From assembly GCA_009733575.1 (NCBI GenBank), contig ML769387.1, positions 62,001 through 126,000 of the forward strand: DNA of 64,000 nucleotides, written 5' to 3'. The notes beneath the pieces were generated by a model. That model was not told where the DNA came from and searched no databases. It saw only the letters and a program-made list of their open reading frames with translations. Positions 25,452 through 35,388 of the stretch are shown here, piece by piece; within the stretch, counting starts at the first letter, position 1, and each line of letters begins with the position of its first letter. The position numbers and the translations under genes were made by a program. Origin of the DNA: Gymnopus androsaceus JB14 (lineage: Eukaryota; Basidiomycota; Agaricomycetes; Agaricales; Omphalotaceae).

Positions 25452-25699
25452 AGGCTACGCGGAATTGCACTTCAGCTGAAACGCTTGAGCTCCAAATTCT
25501 GTCTGTCAATCATTCATGCACGACATTGTAACGCCTATTTATTGAACGTTCACGGCCGCGCCGCTGGCGAAATAAATCCATTATTTGCTTAGAAGGGGAA
25601 ATTTGCTGCATACTCATACTTCGGGTTCTGAATTTCTTTTGTGAATTTAAGTGTCGGGACAAGCTGAATGAAGTCCATACATAATTTCTATTCGCCATC

Positions 25700-25905
25700 G
25701 TTCTCAGTAGCAGAACTTGAGACCTTGCGGAATCTCAAAGAAGATGAAGCTTCGTATGCATTGGGCCAAGCCTCCTCCTGATTTACTTACCGCGGCCCCG
25801 GGATATAGGCTTGTATAGAAGTTGTACCAAATATAACTAGTACTTCGAAGATTAGAGCTATTTTCATATTCGGACACGGAAGGATTGTGGTATAGATGTT
25901 ACCAC
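25700..25905 (+). pseudogene. F-box gene remnant, 3' end only (copy B)
   Basis: Matches the last about 210 bp of copy A: GAGACCTTGCGGAATCTCAA, then GGGCCAAGCCTCCTCCTGA, ending just past the equivalent of the stop codon. The rest of the gene is missing on its left, where the lectin gene ends at 25451. It is immediately followed by the 5' end of a further copy, so a head-to-tail F-box array once stood here. Confidence 0.65.
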
Positions 25906-25989
25906 TTGAATGAGCTATTCTCATTGCTCAAGCAGTATACCCCTATATGTATCCATCGTAGTACCGTCAGAAAATCGCGCTGAACTTGA

Positions 25990-26640
25990 ACGCGAATTTG
26001 ACGCGCGTGTGCGTTTGCGGCCAATTAACTTGAACTTCCATTCCCAGCACATCCGGTGGGATACTTCTCACTCACCTTTTGCCTCTGTGATTGGAACGAA
26101 CTATGCACCTACTACAAACGAGCTGAGCCAGATCAACTCTCTACTCCTTCATCCCCGCCATGAACTTTCGAGATTGGAACCCGAAATTAAATGTGTTCAG
26201 ACTCTTCTGGAAAGCAGAAATTGAAGCTTACATCGAGGCTCATGCAGCCTTGCTCTCCTCAGTACGACAGATTCCTCAGGAAACGCTTGCGGAGATATTC
26301 ATGCATTTTCCTCCAACGGAGCCTCCGTATGCGGTCCGAAGTTTTGAGTGAGGCTCCGCTCATTCTTGCTACGGATCTGTCGGGATTAGAGGCGCGTTGC
26401 CCTCAATACTCATCGTCTGTGGAACACGTTGCACGTCTACCTTCCTCCACATCGGAGCGCTGATGCTTTCTCTCGACGGATCCAAGGCGTCACTGCTTGG
26501 TTGGAACGCTTTGGCTCACTTCCACTTCCATATGGAAGTGCAGACTTTGATAACAGTAGGATTGAATCCAGAAATATGTATGCGATGATTCGCTCTCTAA
26601 TGCGGTTCAGCGAGAGATTGCTTGCGAAGTTGTGCCTTTG
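25990..26640 (+). pseudogene. F-box gene remnant, 5' part (copy C)
   Basis: Parallel to copy A from its start: ASVIGTNYAPTTNELSQINS, HELSRLEPEIKCVQTLLES, IEAYIEAHAALLSSVRQIPQ, ETLAEIFMHFPPTEPPYAVR, SEAPLIL and YLPPHRSADAFSRRIQG. Frames change near 26210, at the TTTT run near 26342 and again near 26390-26430. Similarity to copy A fades after about 26.6 kb. Not functional as written. Confidence 0.65.
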
Positions 26641-26800
26641 TTTCCATCAACGGCTGATAACGCTCCCGTCAGAATCGCTTGCCTGTCTCCAAGAGGGTCT
26701 GGATTTGCAAAATTCAACGCGGTAGGAGACAAGCTGAAATTCGAAGTGCATAGATATTACAAGTTACAATGTCTCAAAATCATTCTGGACATCCAGTATC

Positions 26801-27760
26801 TCAATCATCATAGAAAACAAGTGCTCGGAGCTCAATCGACTCTCTGGGAAGACTTCCTTCAGGTCGTGGATGGGTCCGGGAATGCAGTGTGAGGAGTGAA
26901 AATTGAGACACCACTCTTTTCCGTCGAGTCGAAACTATCACCACAGAAAAAAAAATCAGACAACTTGTACTACTGCACATTATTGAAATTTCTACAAACC
27001 ACTTTATCAAAACGATTTCCTCCGGCGTCATCCCCTTGAGATACTTCCATCGATGTTGTGGGTTATACTTTACACGATACGTCTCTCCCCGTCTTTCCGG
27101 AGAAATACGTGCAACTGCAACGAGGTCGTTCTCTTTGTCGACGGTACGATAGTCACATAAAGTAAGAGGCATGTCAAAAGCTGGGTGTGAGATGGGTCGC
27201 CATAGGTTGATGATTTGGAAACGGTGCTTGAGAAGCTCTGGCGCTTCGGAGGGAGGGAGATGTAAATGGACTCGGGCGGCGGCAGATGAGGCGGTCTGGT
27301 CGACATGTACCTCTTTGACTGGCTGCCGTTTAGAGGTAGTGTCTGCCTGTCCGGGAATGCGACGTCGAATAGCTGGGGATACATATGAGTTGAGAGAATC
27401 AAAAGGATATATATAGTCATACTATGATCAAATAAAACAACTCGACTAGCTCCAGTTAGCTGTTTAATCAACTCGGCACTCTCTGGGTAATATTCAGCCT
27501 TTATCTCCTCATCGTCGATGAAAGACGTGTGATTAGAACGATGTTTGATGAACTGGAACCCAGCTTCGTCTAGAAGGAGGGAATCCTCTTTACCCCGAAC
27601 ATTCTCGATCTGGATGGTATGTTTTACTGGGGTCCAGTTGGAGAGAGGGGCAGTAGAGGTTGGGTCCGTGTTGACGCGGTTGTATGGCTCAGAGCCGTCT
27701 GCGGGAGGAGAGAAGTAGAATAGCGGGGCGGGGACCGTGTCGAGGGTGGTCAGATGGCAT
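26801..27760 (-). CDS. CmcJ/NvfI-AsaB-like oxidoreductase, with apparent frame breaks
   Basis: Family of small fungal hydroxylase/desaturase-like enzymes found near secondary-metabolite genes. In order: PLFYFSPPADGSEPY, ENVRGKEDSLLLDEAGFQF, YYPESAELIKQLTGASRVVL, FDHTIRRR (across an intron at about 27370-27418), EVHVDQTASSAAARVHLHL, FQIINLWRPISHPAFDMPL, TLCDYRTVDKENDLV, HRWKYLKGMTPEEIVLIK, FTPHTAFPDPST and ESIELRALVFYDD. The conserved His/Asp/Arg pattern of the fold (HVDQT, INLWRP, TPHTAF) is present. The first Met is uncertain because the frame breaks right after the ATG at 27760, and another break near 26861-26866 would cost the last about 20 residues. Substrate unknown. No biosynthetic partners are visible nearby. 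Confidence 0.65.
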
Positions 27761-28276
27761 ATTAGTAGAGAGAATGCTAAACTCCTCTTTTCCCAAGATA
27801 GATGAATTTATATCCACAGTATTGCACCATCGTCTCACGGAGTTCCGCAAGAGGCAGATGACCACTACCAGTAGCTCACTAAGCTTGCTCAATCGTTTGA
27901 ATGACTTCTCGGGATACTCGACCGATAAGAAGTTGGAAAGGAATTTATTTTAGAGGATCGTATTCAGCTAAATTCTGAGTCGGAAGGTGGCAGATGGTTA
28001 GCGTAGTCAAGTCTGATATATTTTGCTCACTGTAAGTAGCAGCTCACTCCTGAACTTCAAAGCTTCAACCCCAAGGACCTGAAAATGCTGCGGATTCTGC
28101 TGACGACCAACGTTCGATGAAAGTCCAAAAAAAGAAAGCTTCCGCCGAATTTTCTCACATTTGCTTCTCTTTCCGTGCGCTCATCATTCTGGGCAACGAG
28201 CTTCAAGTCTTCCTCGTCAGCCTCAGGCTCTTTCACCACAACCTCACCTTCATTACGACCGCTCACGACTTACGAA
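27761..28276. other. Intergenic, divergent promoter region
   Basis: Lies between the starts of the oxidoreductase (minus) and the membrane protein (plus). No gene recognised. Confidence 0.5.
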
Positions 28277-30177
28277 ATGTTTTCACGACAACATCTGGAC
28301 AGTCCTCCTCCACAGTCGCAATTTCGACGACCTTGGTCTCCAGATCCTTATGAGCCATATCCATCGGTAAATCGAGGCGGAAATATCCAGCAGGACCCTT
28401 ATTTTTCTGAAGAAAATGTGTACGATTCTCAGCCGGAATTTTCGCGGTTTCCGCATCTTCCTCCTTCCCAACTTCGACAGCAATATAGAGAACCATCGGA
28501 TACCTCTGTAGAGGCTCTGGATTTGGCTGACTATGCCAGGACTCTGAAGCCTCATGGGAATTGGCATCCAGAACCAGACCTAGATCATCCGCCTTCTCTC
28601 ATATCCGGAGGCGGAACTCTTTCTTCTTCTTCTCATTCTTCCGTTCGTTCGCCTGCTCGTCGTCCATTTTCATTGCCTCCTTCTTCTTCTCGGCAATCAC
28701 CTTATAGATCCAGGAATGCTCCTCCTACTTCCTATCGATCCCACTATGAACCCGATATCCTCACCTCTCCTGCTCAGTCGGAGGCCGATATAGCACAGTA
28801 CCCTTCCTGGTCGTCTCACAAATGGTACAACCCATATGATTATGGTAATACACCAAAATCTCCGCCAGACATCTACACTCCTCTTCCGACCTTCGACTCT
28901 GGAATCCAAACACAGATCCAGTGGTTTTTTCGACCCGAATCACACCTTGAAACGAGGCAGCTATTCCAACATGTACGACACAGACCCTATGTATGCCCCT
29001 TCATATGGTCACGAATCCACTCGAGATCTCCTCCCATGGAGTTCAGATCCGCCTGAATATGGCCCATCTATCGACGACAATCTCAAAGCTGAGCGAATTC
29101 GCATGCTGGAGAGGGAGTTTGGTCCCAACGCACGATCCAGCAAGAATCCTTCCAAGAACGATGATTTCCTTGATGAGAATGGAAAGCCGTTAGTAGGCAC
29201 TGTGGATAGCAAGGGCAACTTGGTAACAGGAGGTCCGAAGAAAAGGACGATGACTCGGGTAATGCAGATTCTTTGTGCTATGCTTGCAGCAATACCGTCA
29301 ATATACGCTGCTGCTGTAAGTTAACCCATACATGATTCTAAATATCTACTAAACTGTCTACAGCTCATCAAGTCCTCGCCTGCTGCACCACCCGCAGGTA
29401 CCCTCGCTGCATACGTGCTCTACGTCTTTTCCGTCGTCACCCTCCTCGCATTGCTCTTCGTTTTCATGATCTATCCTTGTTGTATTCGACGCACCAAGCG
29501 CTCGAGTGCATCCGGCGGCGCGAATCCTCTTGCCAATGGAATGATGGTTCTACCCGTGCAAGGTCTTCCTGGCGGGAAAAAGAACAAGAAAGCCAAAGGT
29601 GGTAAGGGGAAGAAGGGAAAGGGTGCTCATATGGGTGGCGGGGACGTTCAGGTCAATCTCATTGTCGATCCGAATATATTCGGGGGTAACAGAGACGAGG
29701 AAGATGAGGAGGAAGATGAGGAAGATGAAGATGGAACGTGGGACTGGGAACGGTCATCAGTTCCTGGAGGTTGGAGTAGCTCCTCGAACGCTGGAGTCAA
29801 GAAGAAGCGGAAGCGAGCCAAGAGGCGGAGTGTATTCGTGGGTTTGGCAATGGAGGAAGATTGGAAGAAGGCAAGGAGCTTTATCAAGAAGATCATGGCG
29901 TTTGATATACTTGGCCTCATCATCTGGGGTGCGGTATTTGTGATAATCTTGCTGGGAAAGAGGTGTGGGATAGGTGAATACAATGGATGGTAAGCAGTCA
30001 GCATATATCGTTCCGTCTATATACGAATACTAATTTCTTTCTCTTCGTTCCAGGTGTAATGCATACAATGTGTCCTCAGCAGCAGCATGCTTGCTGTGTT
30101 TCCTCTTTGGTCTGAGCGCCTTTTTCGACATCAAGGACCTACACACGAGCAAAGCATCGCCGCGAACACGGACGTAG
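28277..30177 (+). CDS. Four-TM membrane protein with long disordered N-terminus (unknown function)
   Basis: N-terminal about 280 residues are Pro/Ser/Tyr/Arg-rich (MFSRQHLDSPPPQSQFRRPW onward) with no domain. They are followed by ERIRMLEREFGPNARSSK and a basic segment, then two hydrophobic helices (RVMQILCAMLAAIPSIYAA and AYVLYVFSVVTLLALLFVFM). A hydrophilic loop with poly-Lys/Gly, a Glu/Asp run and a basic KKKRKRAKRR stretch follows, then two more helices (AFDILGLIIWGAVFVIILL and AAACLLCFLFGLSAFFDI). Two introns, about 29316-29362 and 29991-30054, splice cleanly. About 600 aa. A T6 run at 28925-28930 has one T too many relative to the reading on either side (about residue 218). Likely an integral membrane protein with cytosolic tails; no family recognised. 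Confidence 0.65.
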
Positions 30178-30885
30178 TCGACACCTTGGACTTTTTCCCC
30201 TCTTGTTAGCTTGCTTGCTTGCTCGACCTCTCAATCATGGACCAAGCCTCCATACTCTAAGGACTACCTCTACCGCTACGCTCACTCTAGATAATCACCT
30301 GATCTACTGTACCTCCCTTTCATCATCATCCCCTCGCATTTCTTTTGGGTTCACATGCATATGGACTAATTTTTTGCTACATACATAATGTCTCACTCAC
30401 GATTTTTTATTACTAACGCCTATAATGACTACTTGTACTGTGTTTTGTACTGAATCTCATGCTGAATGCTGGTTGCTGTTCTCATTCTCAAGAGATGATG
30501 AAGGTAAGCATAATGTCCTGGTTGAGGGGTCAAAGCGTCGAATTTAAGTCGCAAAACCTGAAAGCACCGCATCCCGTGCGATCTGCGCAGTTAACCAGAG
30601 TGCCGCCTAGTTAGTACCGCGGTGGGGACCACGCGGGATTCCTTTTGTTCCTTCGAATCACCGAGGTAAGTACTGTTGATCATTCTTTTTATTTTTCGAA
30701 ATTCTACTTAGTAACCTCTCACGCGAACCATCGACAGTACTGATGCAAAACAGACGCCAGATGCATTCATTGAATCAGCTACCAATAGAAGGCCATCTTT
30801 TAGCGGGCATTGGTCTCCTTCCCTTTACCTCTGTGCTTCCTCGAGCTCTGAGCACGACGAGTCTCAGCGCGTATCCCTGCCAAAT
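30178..30885. other. Intergenic
   Basis: 3' region of the membrane-protein gene and promoter of the epimerase. A short ORF at 30743-30925 overlaps the next start in another frame and is not supported. Confidence 0.5.
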
Positions 30886-32221
30886 ATGCCCGAAAGATAT
30901 CTTGTGCTTGGCTCGAATACTCTAGGACTAGGAGGATACATAACACAAAAGCTCTTCGATCGTGGCGATGTCCAAGTTACTGTTCTGGATACCGTGAAGC
31001 GCTTCGATTTCGACGACTTGAATATTCCTTTTACGCCGCAAATATTAACGATAAAGGTGCCGTCCTGTCCGTTCTGAAAGAGGTAAGTATTTCGAGATCA
31101 TAGCAGTGGCAGAACCACTATCGAGTAGTCGAATCTTATCCGACGATGGTATAGACGGGTGCCACATGCGTTTTCCTTACTACCGAGTCGTGCATTATCG
31201 ATGAGGGCTGGAAGGTTATCCCAAGGAACACCATAAATGTCATTGAGGCCTGCATAGAGGCCAAGGTGGCAAAGCTTGTTTTCACGAGCTCTGTGGCTGG
31301 CACAATGTCCAAAATAGCTAGCAATGGTATAGACGAGACGCACCCTTTACCCAAGACTGGACTCAGCGACTATCGAAAAAGCAGGTTTAGCTGAGGAGCA
31401 CTTGGTTCTCAAGGCGAATGGACAGCAGGGTTTGCTTACCTGTGCGTCGAGGCCTTCCTGTTTGATTGGGTGAGAAATCGTAGTCTTTCTTTCGTCAAGT
31501 AGTCTGATCATCTTAACAAACCAAGGGAAGGGCCTTCAACAGTATTGGAACATATGTTCAAGCCATATCTTGCTGAGGAATCACTAATGCAGATAGGGGA
31601 AAACGAGGACTCCCTGATCGATTTTACTTCTATGCAGAATGCGGCAGATGCTCATCTCCTGGCTGCTGATCGCCTGGCATCACCCATTAGTCCTGAATAT
31701 CCCGTCGCGGGAGAGGCTTTTTTCATCACCAATGGAGACCCTATGTCAGTGTGGGACTTGTGGCGAAGAATTTACGCCCGGTTTGATGAGTATTTTCCGG
31801 GAAAGATAGTCGCGCCAAGAATGACTTTACAATGGCTTGCACTTGGTGTGGCAAGAGGGACGGAGATTTATGGTTGGAAACCTCCCCTGGTTACAAGAGA
31901 ATCACTTATGATGGGTTTAACCCCACATTGGTATAACATCACCAAAGCGCGAAATGCGTTGGGTATGTTCCCAAATAAGCGTGAACGACGAGTTGGACAA
32001 TATGGTTGAGGTTTGCTCTTTTCTTGACCTACAAAATTTTCGGTGCCTGATGATAACAGTGCTGGATGAAATATGATGCCAATATCCAGATCCAGAAAGG
32101 TGCGATGGGGTTGGAGAGTGAGGAGAAGAAGAACAAGTCGGATGGTAAGGAAAATAAGGAGGATACTAGTAAAGATATGAAGGAGGTCCAGGCCGGAGAA
32201 GCTAGCCTAGTGCGCGATTGA
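30886..32221 (+). CDS. 3-beta-hydroxysteroid dehydrogenase/NAD-dependent epimerase (ERG26-like)
   Basis: Short-chain dehydrogenase of the 3-beta-HSD/sterol decarboxylase group. Starts MPERYLVLGSNTLGLGGYIT, a Rossmann fold nucleotide loop. It continues with the beta-strand and Asp of VTVLDTVKRFD, NVIEACIEAKVAKLVFTSS, THPLPKTGLSDYRK (the Y-x3-K catalytic region is at a frame break, K or K+1), LAEEHLVLKANGQQ, DFTSMQNAADAHLLAAD (IDV-like), GEAFFITNGDPMSVWDLW and YNITKARNALG, with a Lys/Glu-rich tail to the TGA at 32219-32221. Three introns. Single-base breaks lie at T4 31029-31032, A5 31376-31380 and near 31972-31985. Possible roles: C4-demethylation of sterols or a related NAD(P)-dependent step. 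I favour a paralogue because the N-terminal loop is atypical (GSNTLGLGG). Confidence 0.7.
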
Positions 32222-33223
32222 CGGCAGGCTGCCGGTGTATCTGCGACTTTAGCTTTACAGTAGTAGGGAAAGGACTCGGGCTTAGCTAGAATTGAATGGT
32301 TGCCTACTTGATCTAAGCTTAGCGTAGAAATGCAGACTCGGTTCAGGCCCCCAGAAACTCCACCCAAACTATGTCCGGAATAGCGTACTTTAGCGCGTGA
32401 TTTTGGGAAAATCCTTGTCCCAAAATAGCGTATTTTACGCCTGTAAACTCAGATCCTTGCCTCATATAGCGTCAGAGAACCAAGATCGAGGCAGTTTTGG
32501 AGTGTAAGTACTCAAGATATTGACAATCTATACATCTTTTGAAGAGCTTTTGGGAGCACAGAACGCCAGTTAGGCCTTATAGGCTACAAGAGCTCGGGCG
32601 AATTTTTTGAGTACTTCAATGTTTTTTTTCGCGATTTTCTTTGAGTTTAGGCGACCTTCCTTGTCCGAAATAGCGTACTCAAGACCATCTCAGCGGACAA
32701 GGTTCAGTACTAGTAGTTTCCGGGGCCTGATATTACGGGAAATGATCAATCCCAGAAATTACGAGGTCTTCCAACTCTCCTAGTTTCCAAAAATCTTAGA
32801 CTGTGCTCAGATATTCCGAGGACAGAAATCCTCAGAAAATCTTTAGAATTTAATAGAAACGTGCAGCAGTGTGACTCTGGCGTCGAGAATTCCGTTATGT
32901 ATTCAATATTACTGGTAACACTGCCACTAATACACTTGTGAAGGCAGTGAAGGGCCTACTGGACCTCCGACATAACAGAATTCAAAAAAAAAATAGGCAC
33001 CCATATATGGCAAAAGATACACAGCAGTACTGCGCTTATGAGTGGCTCTATCGAGATCTATTTCTACAGAGACCCAGTGCTTTCTTGATGAATGAGATGG
33101 CGCTAGAATGACTGCCGCTGCGTCGATCTGCGGAAGTGCGGAGAGCTTTGAAGATGCAGAGTCAGCGAGAGTGGAGTGTTTTAAAGATTCTGTGCGCAAT
33201 GGCTCCTGCTGAAGGACTATATG
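32222..33223. other. Intergenic with repeated ATAGCGTA motif
   Basis: No gene identified. Four copies of a short motif TCCTTGnCC(n)AAATAGCGTA-like lie between 32375 and 32681 (described under repeats). An ORF on the minus strand (32927-33199) follows the helical-bundle gene and could be an additional 3' exon, but I could not connect it. Confidence 0.45.
32375..32681. repeat. Short dispersed repeat, four copies
   Basis: Core (A)ATAGCGTA occurs at about 32379-32387 (GGAATAGCGTACTT), 32422-32431 (CAAAATAGCGTATT), 32464-32472 (diverged: CATATAGCGTCAG) and 32668-32677 (GAAATAGCGTACTC). In three copies a CCTTGTCC or CCTTGCCT box precedes it. Spacing is 40-200 bp. Origin unknown. Confidence 0.55.
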
Positions 33224-34629
33224 TTAGCTCCTCGAAAAAAGGGTGGCAGACGAAGCACAAACATTTAACGTAGTGAGAGTCATCATCTGCAATCTCACAC
33301 TATCCATCCCACCCACCATCTCGCAAACAGCGATATTGGTAGAGACCGCGAGTCCAGCCTACACATCTTAATACGTTATCTCCTTCGGAGCAAAATGGAA
33401 ACACACCTCGAATGTGCTCCTCGCATGCTGGACTCGACGCCGAAGGGCTTCAAGATTATCGCTGTCCTTCTTGGCAAACAGGACTGAGCGTAATCTATGT
33501 TTTCTTCGAAGCTTCAGTAACGTTTTTTGGATATCTTGTAGATTTCTGAGAAAACACTCAGCCTTTTGATGTCAAGTGGGTCGCTGGAAAACATACCGAA
33601 AAAGTGCATCCATGTCTCTGCGTAATTCCTCATTTTCCTGAGCAGTAGGGGACCGTTTCACCTTCCGTACTACCATTCGAAAGTACCCTTTCACGTCACG
33701 CAGGATCTCGGCAACCAGCTGCTTATTGCTTCTAATGGTCTGAAAGACGAAAAAGTCTTAGGAAAATAATAAAGGTAGGAACAAAAAATGAACGTACTTG
33801 TACTGTCGTGCAAATCTCAGTAAACCCCGCTGCTATGGGCTTTAGCGTCCCAAGAACAGGAACACTATCGCATACAGCAAATGCAACACTTCCGATACTA
33901 GCAGCAATCGCAAGCGCATCTTCCGTTCGATCCAAGCTTGGGGATAACGGAATATCTGGCTGTTGGTTTGAGATACTGCAAGTTAGCTAATATGCGTGAA
34001 ATGCATGAAAGATCACTTACCATTACAAAAGAGTATATGTTCTCCACCTTGCTTCGAAACGTTTCCAGCTCTTCGGCGATAATTTTTTGCTTTTTCTTGC
34101 TCAGTGAGAGCCGGGAACTCGGACTAGCTATATTATTTTCAATATACTCGATGGTTTGCTGGAGTATACTAAACACAAAAGACGTCACTCAATGCTGTTG
34201 AAGCCAGGAATAAATAATTGTACGAACCTTGTCATAGACGGAATGAACGTTTCCACTAAGACGCCATCCTTCTGAACTATCTGGTTATCCACTGACTCAA
34301 GATTCGATAGCGTCCAAGCGCTTTCAATCATATGATAAATGTTGTTTAATATCTGACGATGTCCATTGGGAGAAAGAATGCTAATATCCTGCTGAGAAAG
34401 ATGCGGTCGTCAGCTCAGGTATTGCTTCGGAGGATATGGGCTTTACATTGTTCAAAGCCTTCAATTGCTCCAGTAGCATCCTCGTATCCGTTGATTCCAA
34501 CGTCGGAGTAGTAGGACTACTGTTACTCTCTGTTGGTATTGAAAAAACATCCAAAGATGCAGTAGGAGTCTGTTGGCTGGTAGAAGCACTCGAACGTGAA
34601 CGTCGCAATCGAAGTACGGAGTTCGGCAT
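33224..34629 (-). CDS. Helical-bundle protein, MLKL/HeLo-like N-terminal domain
   Basis: Exons from MPNSVLRLRRSRSSASTS (start 34629) through NQDISILSPNGHRQILNNIY, YIENNIASPSSRLSLSKKK, DRTEDALAIAASIGSVAFAV, VPVLGTLKPIAAGFTEICTT and NKQLVAEILRDVKGYFRMVV to NLQDIQKTLLKLRRKHRLRS and LRRRVQHARSTFE. The second half (about residues 165-310) has the amphipathic four-helix pattern with a hydrophobic N-terminal helix, as seen in fungal MLKL-N-terminal-like or HeLo domains that precede NACHT or kinase modules in cell-death proteins. Five or six short introns keep frames open. No nucleotide-binding or effector domain follows. Stop is at 33224-33226 if an intron follows STFE, or 33368-33370 if it is retained. 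Function is inferred only from the domain pattern. Confidence 0.5.
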
Positions 34630-35388
34630 GGTGAATGAAGTGGTCTGAGAGGAGCAGCTAAAGGGAACACAAGTTGAGTCTCTAGGCTGATACGAAAGTG
34701 CAGGGAGCGAGATATTGATGGGACAAGGAAGTGACAGCGTGGACAGAGAGCTGTAGAATAGCTGTAGAGTGCAGTTGCTACAGGCGCAATGGATTGATGA
34801 AGCTTTAGGGCATTAATCCAGGTCAATACCAGCTAGTAATACCAAGTCCAGGCATGCCATATTTGACAGGGAAAGGCAGGCCCACGCTGCCCGGAGGGAG
34901 GAAGATAAAGAACTTGGATCAAATCAAACTTTCCAGAGCCTGTCCACTACATACGCCAGAAGAGTCATGGGAGATTAGAAGCCTTTACTAGATATGTTTG
35001 AGATTTGCGCCAAGAGTGAATTTGCAACGTATTGTATACAGGACTGCTAGTTCAACGCGATTCGGATGAGACACTGCAGCCTCCGGTTGATCATGTGCTC
35101 GTCTTCCCCTTATTAGCGCCCATTCAGACACAACCGCGCAAGGGTTGAGGAATACTTTCGTTACGGCCTCCCGATGCGCTCTGAAAAGAGCTTATACTCG
35201 TATAAGAACGAGGTTACTGCATGCATATGTAATTGACGGTTAGCCGTAGAGAGGGGGATGAGTTCACCGGTTCAGTACCTTCCTCTTCTCAGGCACGGCG
35301 GTGAACCCACAAGCGCGCGCCTTATCTTATCACAAACCATGCGATCAACTTTTTTTCTGGGCGTCAATTGCACTCGTTCCGCTCAAAC
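34630..35388. other. Intergenic, divergent promoter region
   Basis: Lies between the helical-bundle gene (minus) and UTP20 (plus). No gene or repeat recognised. Confidence 0.5.
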
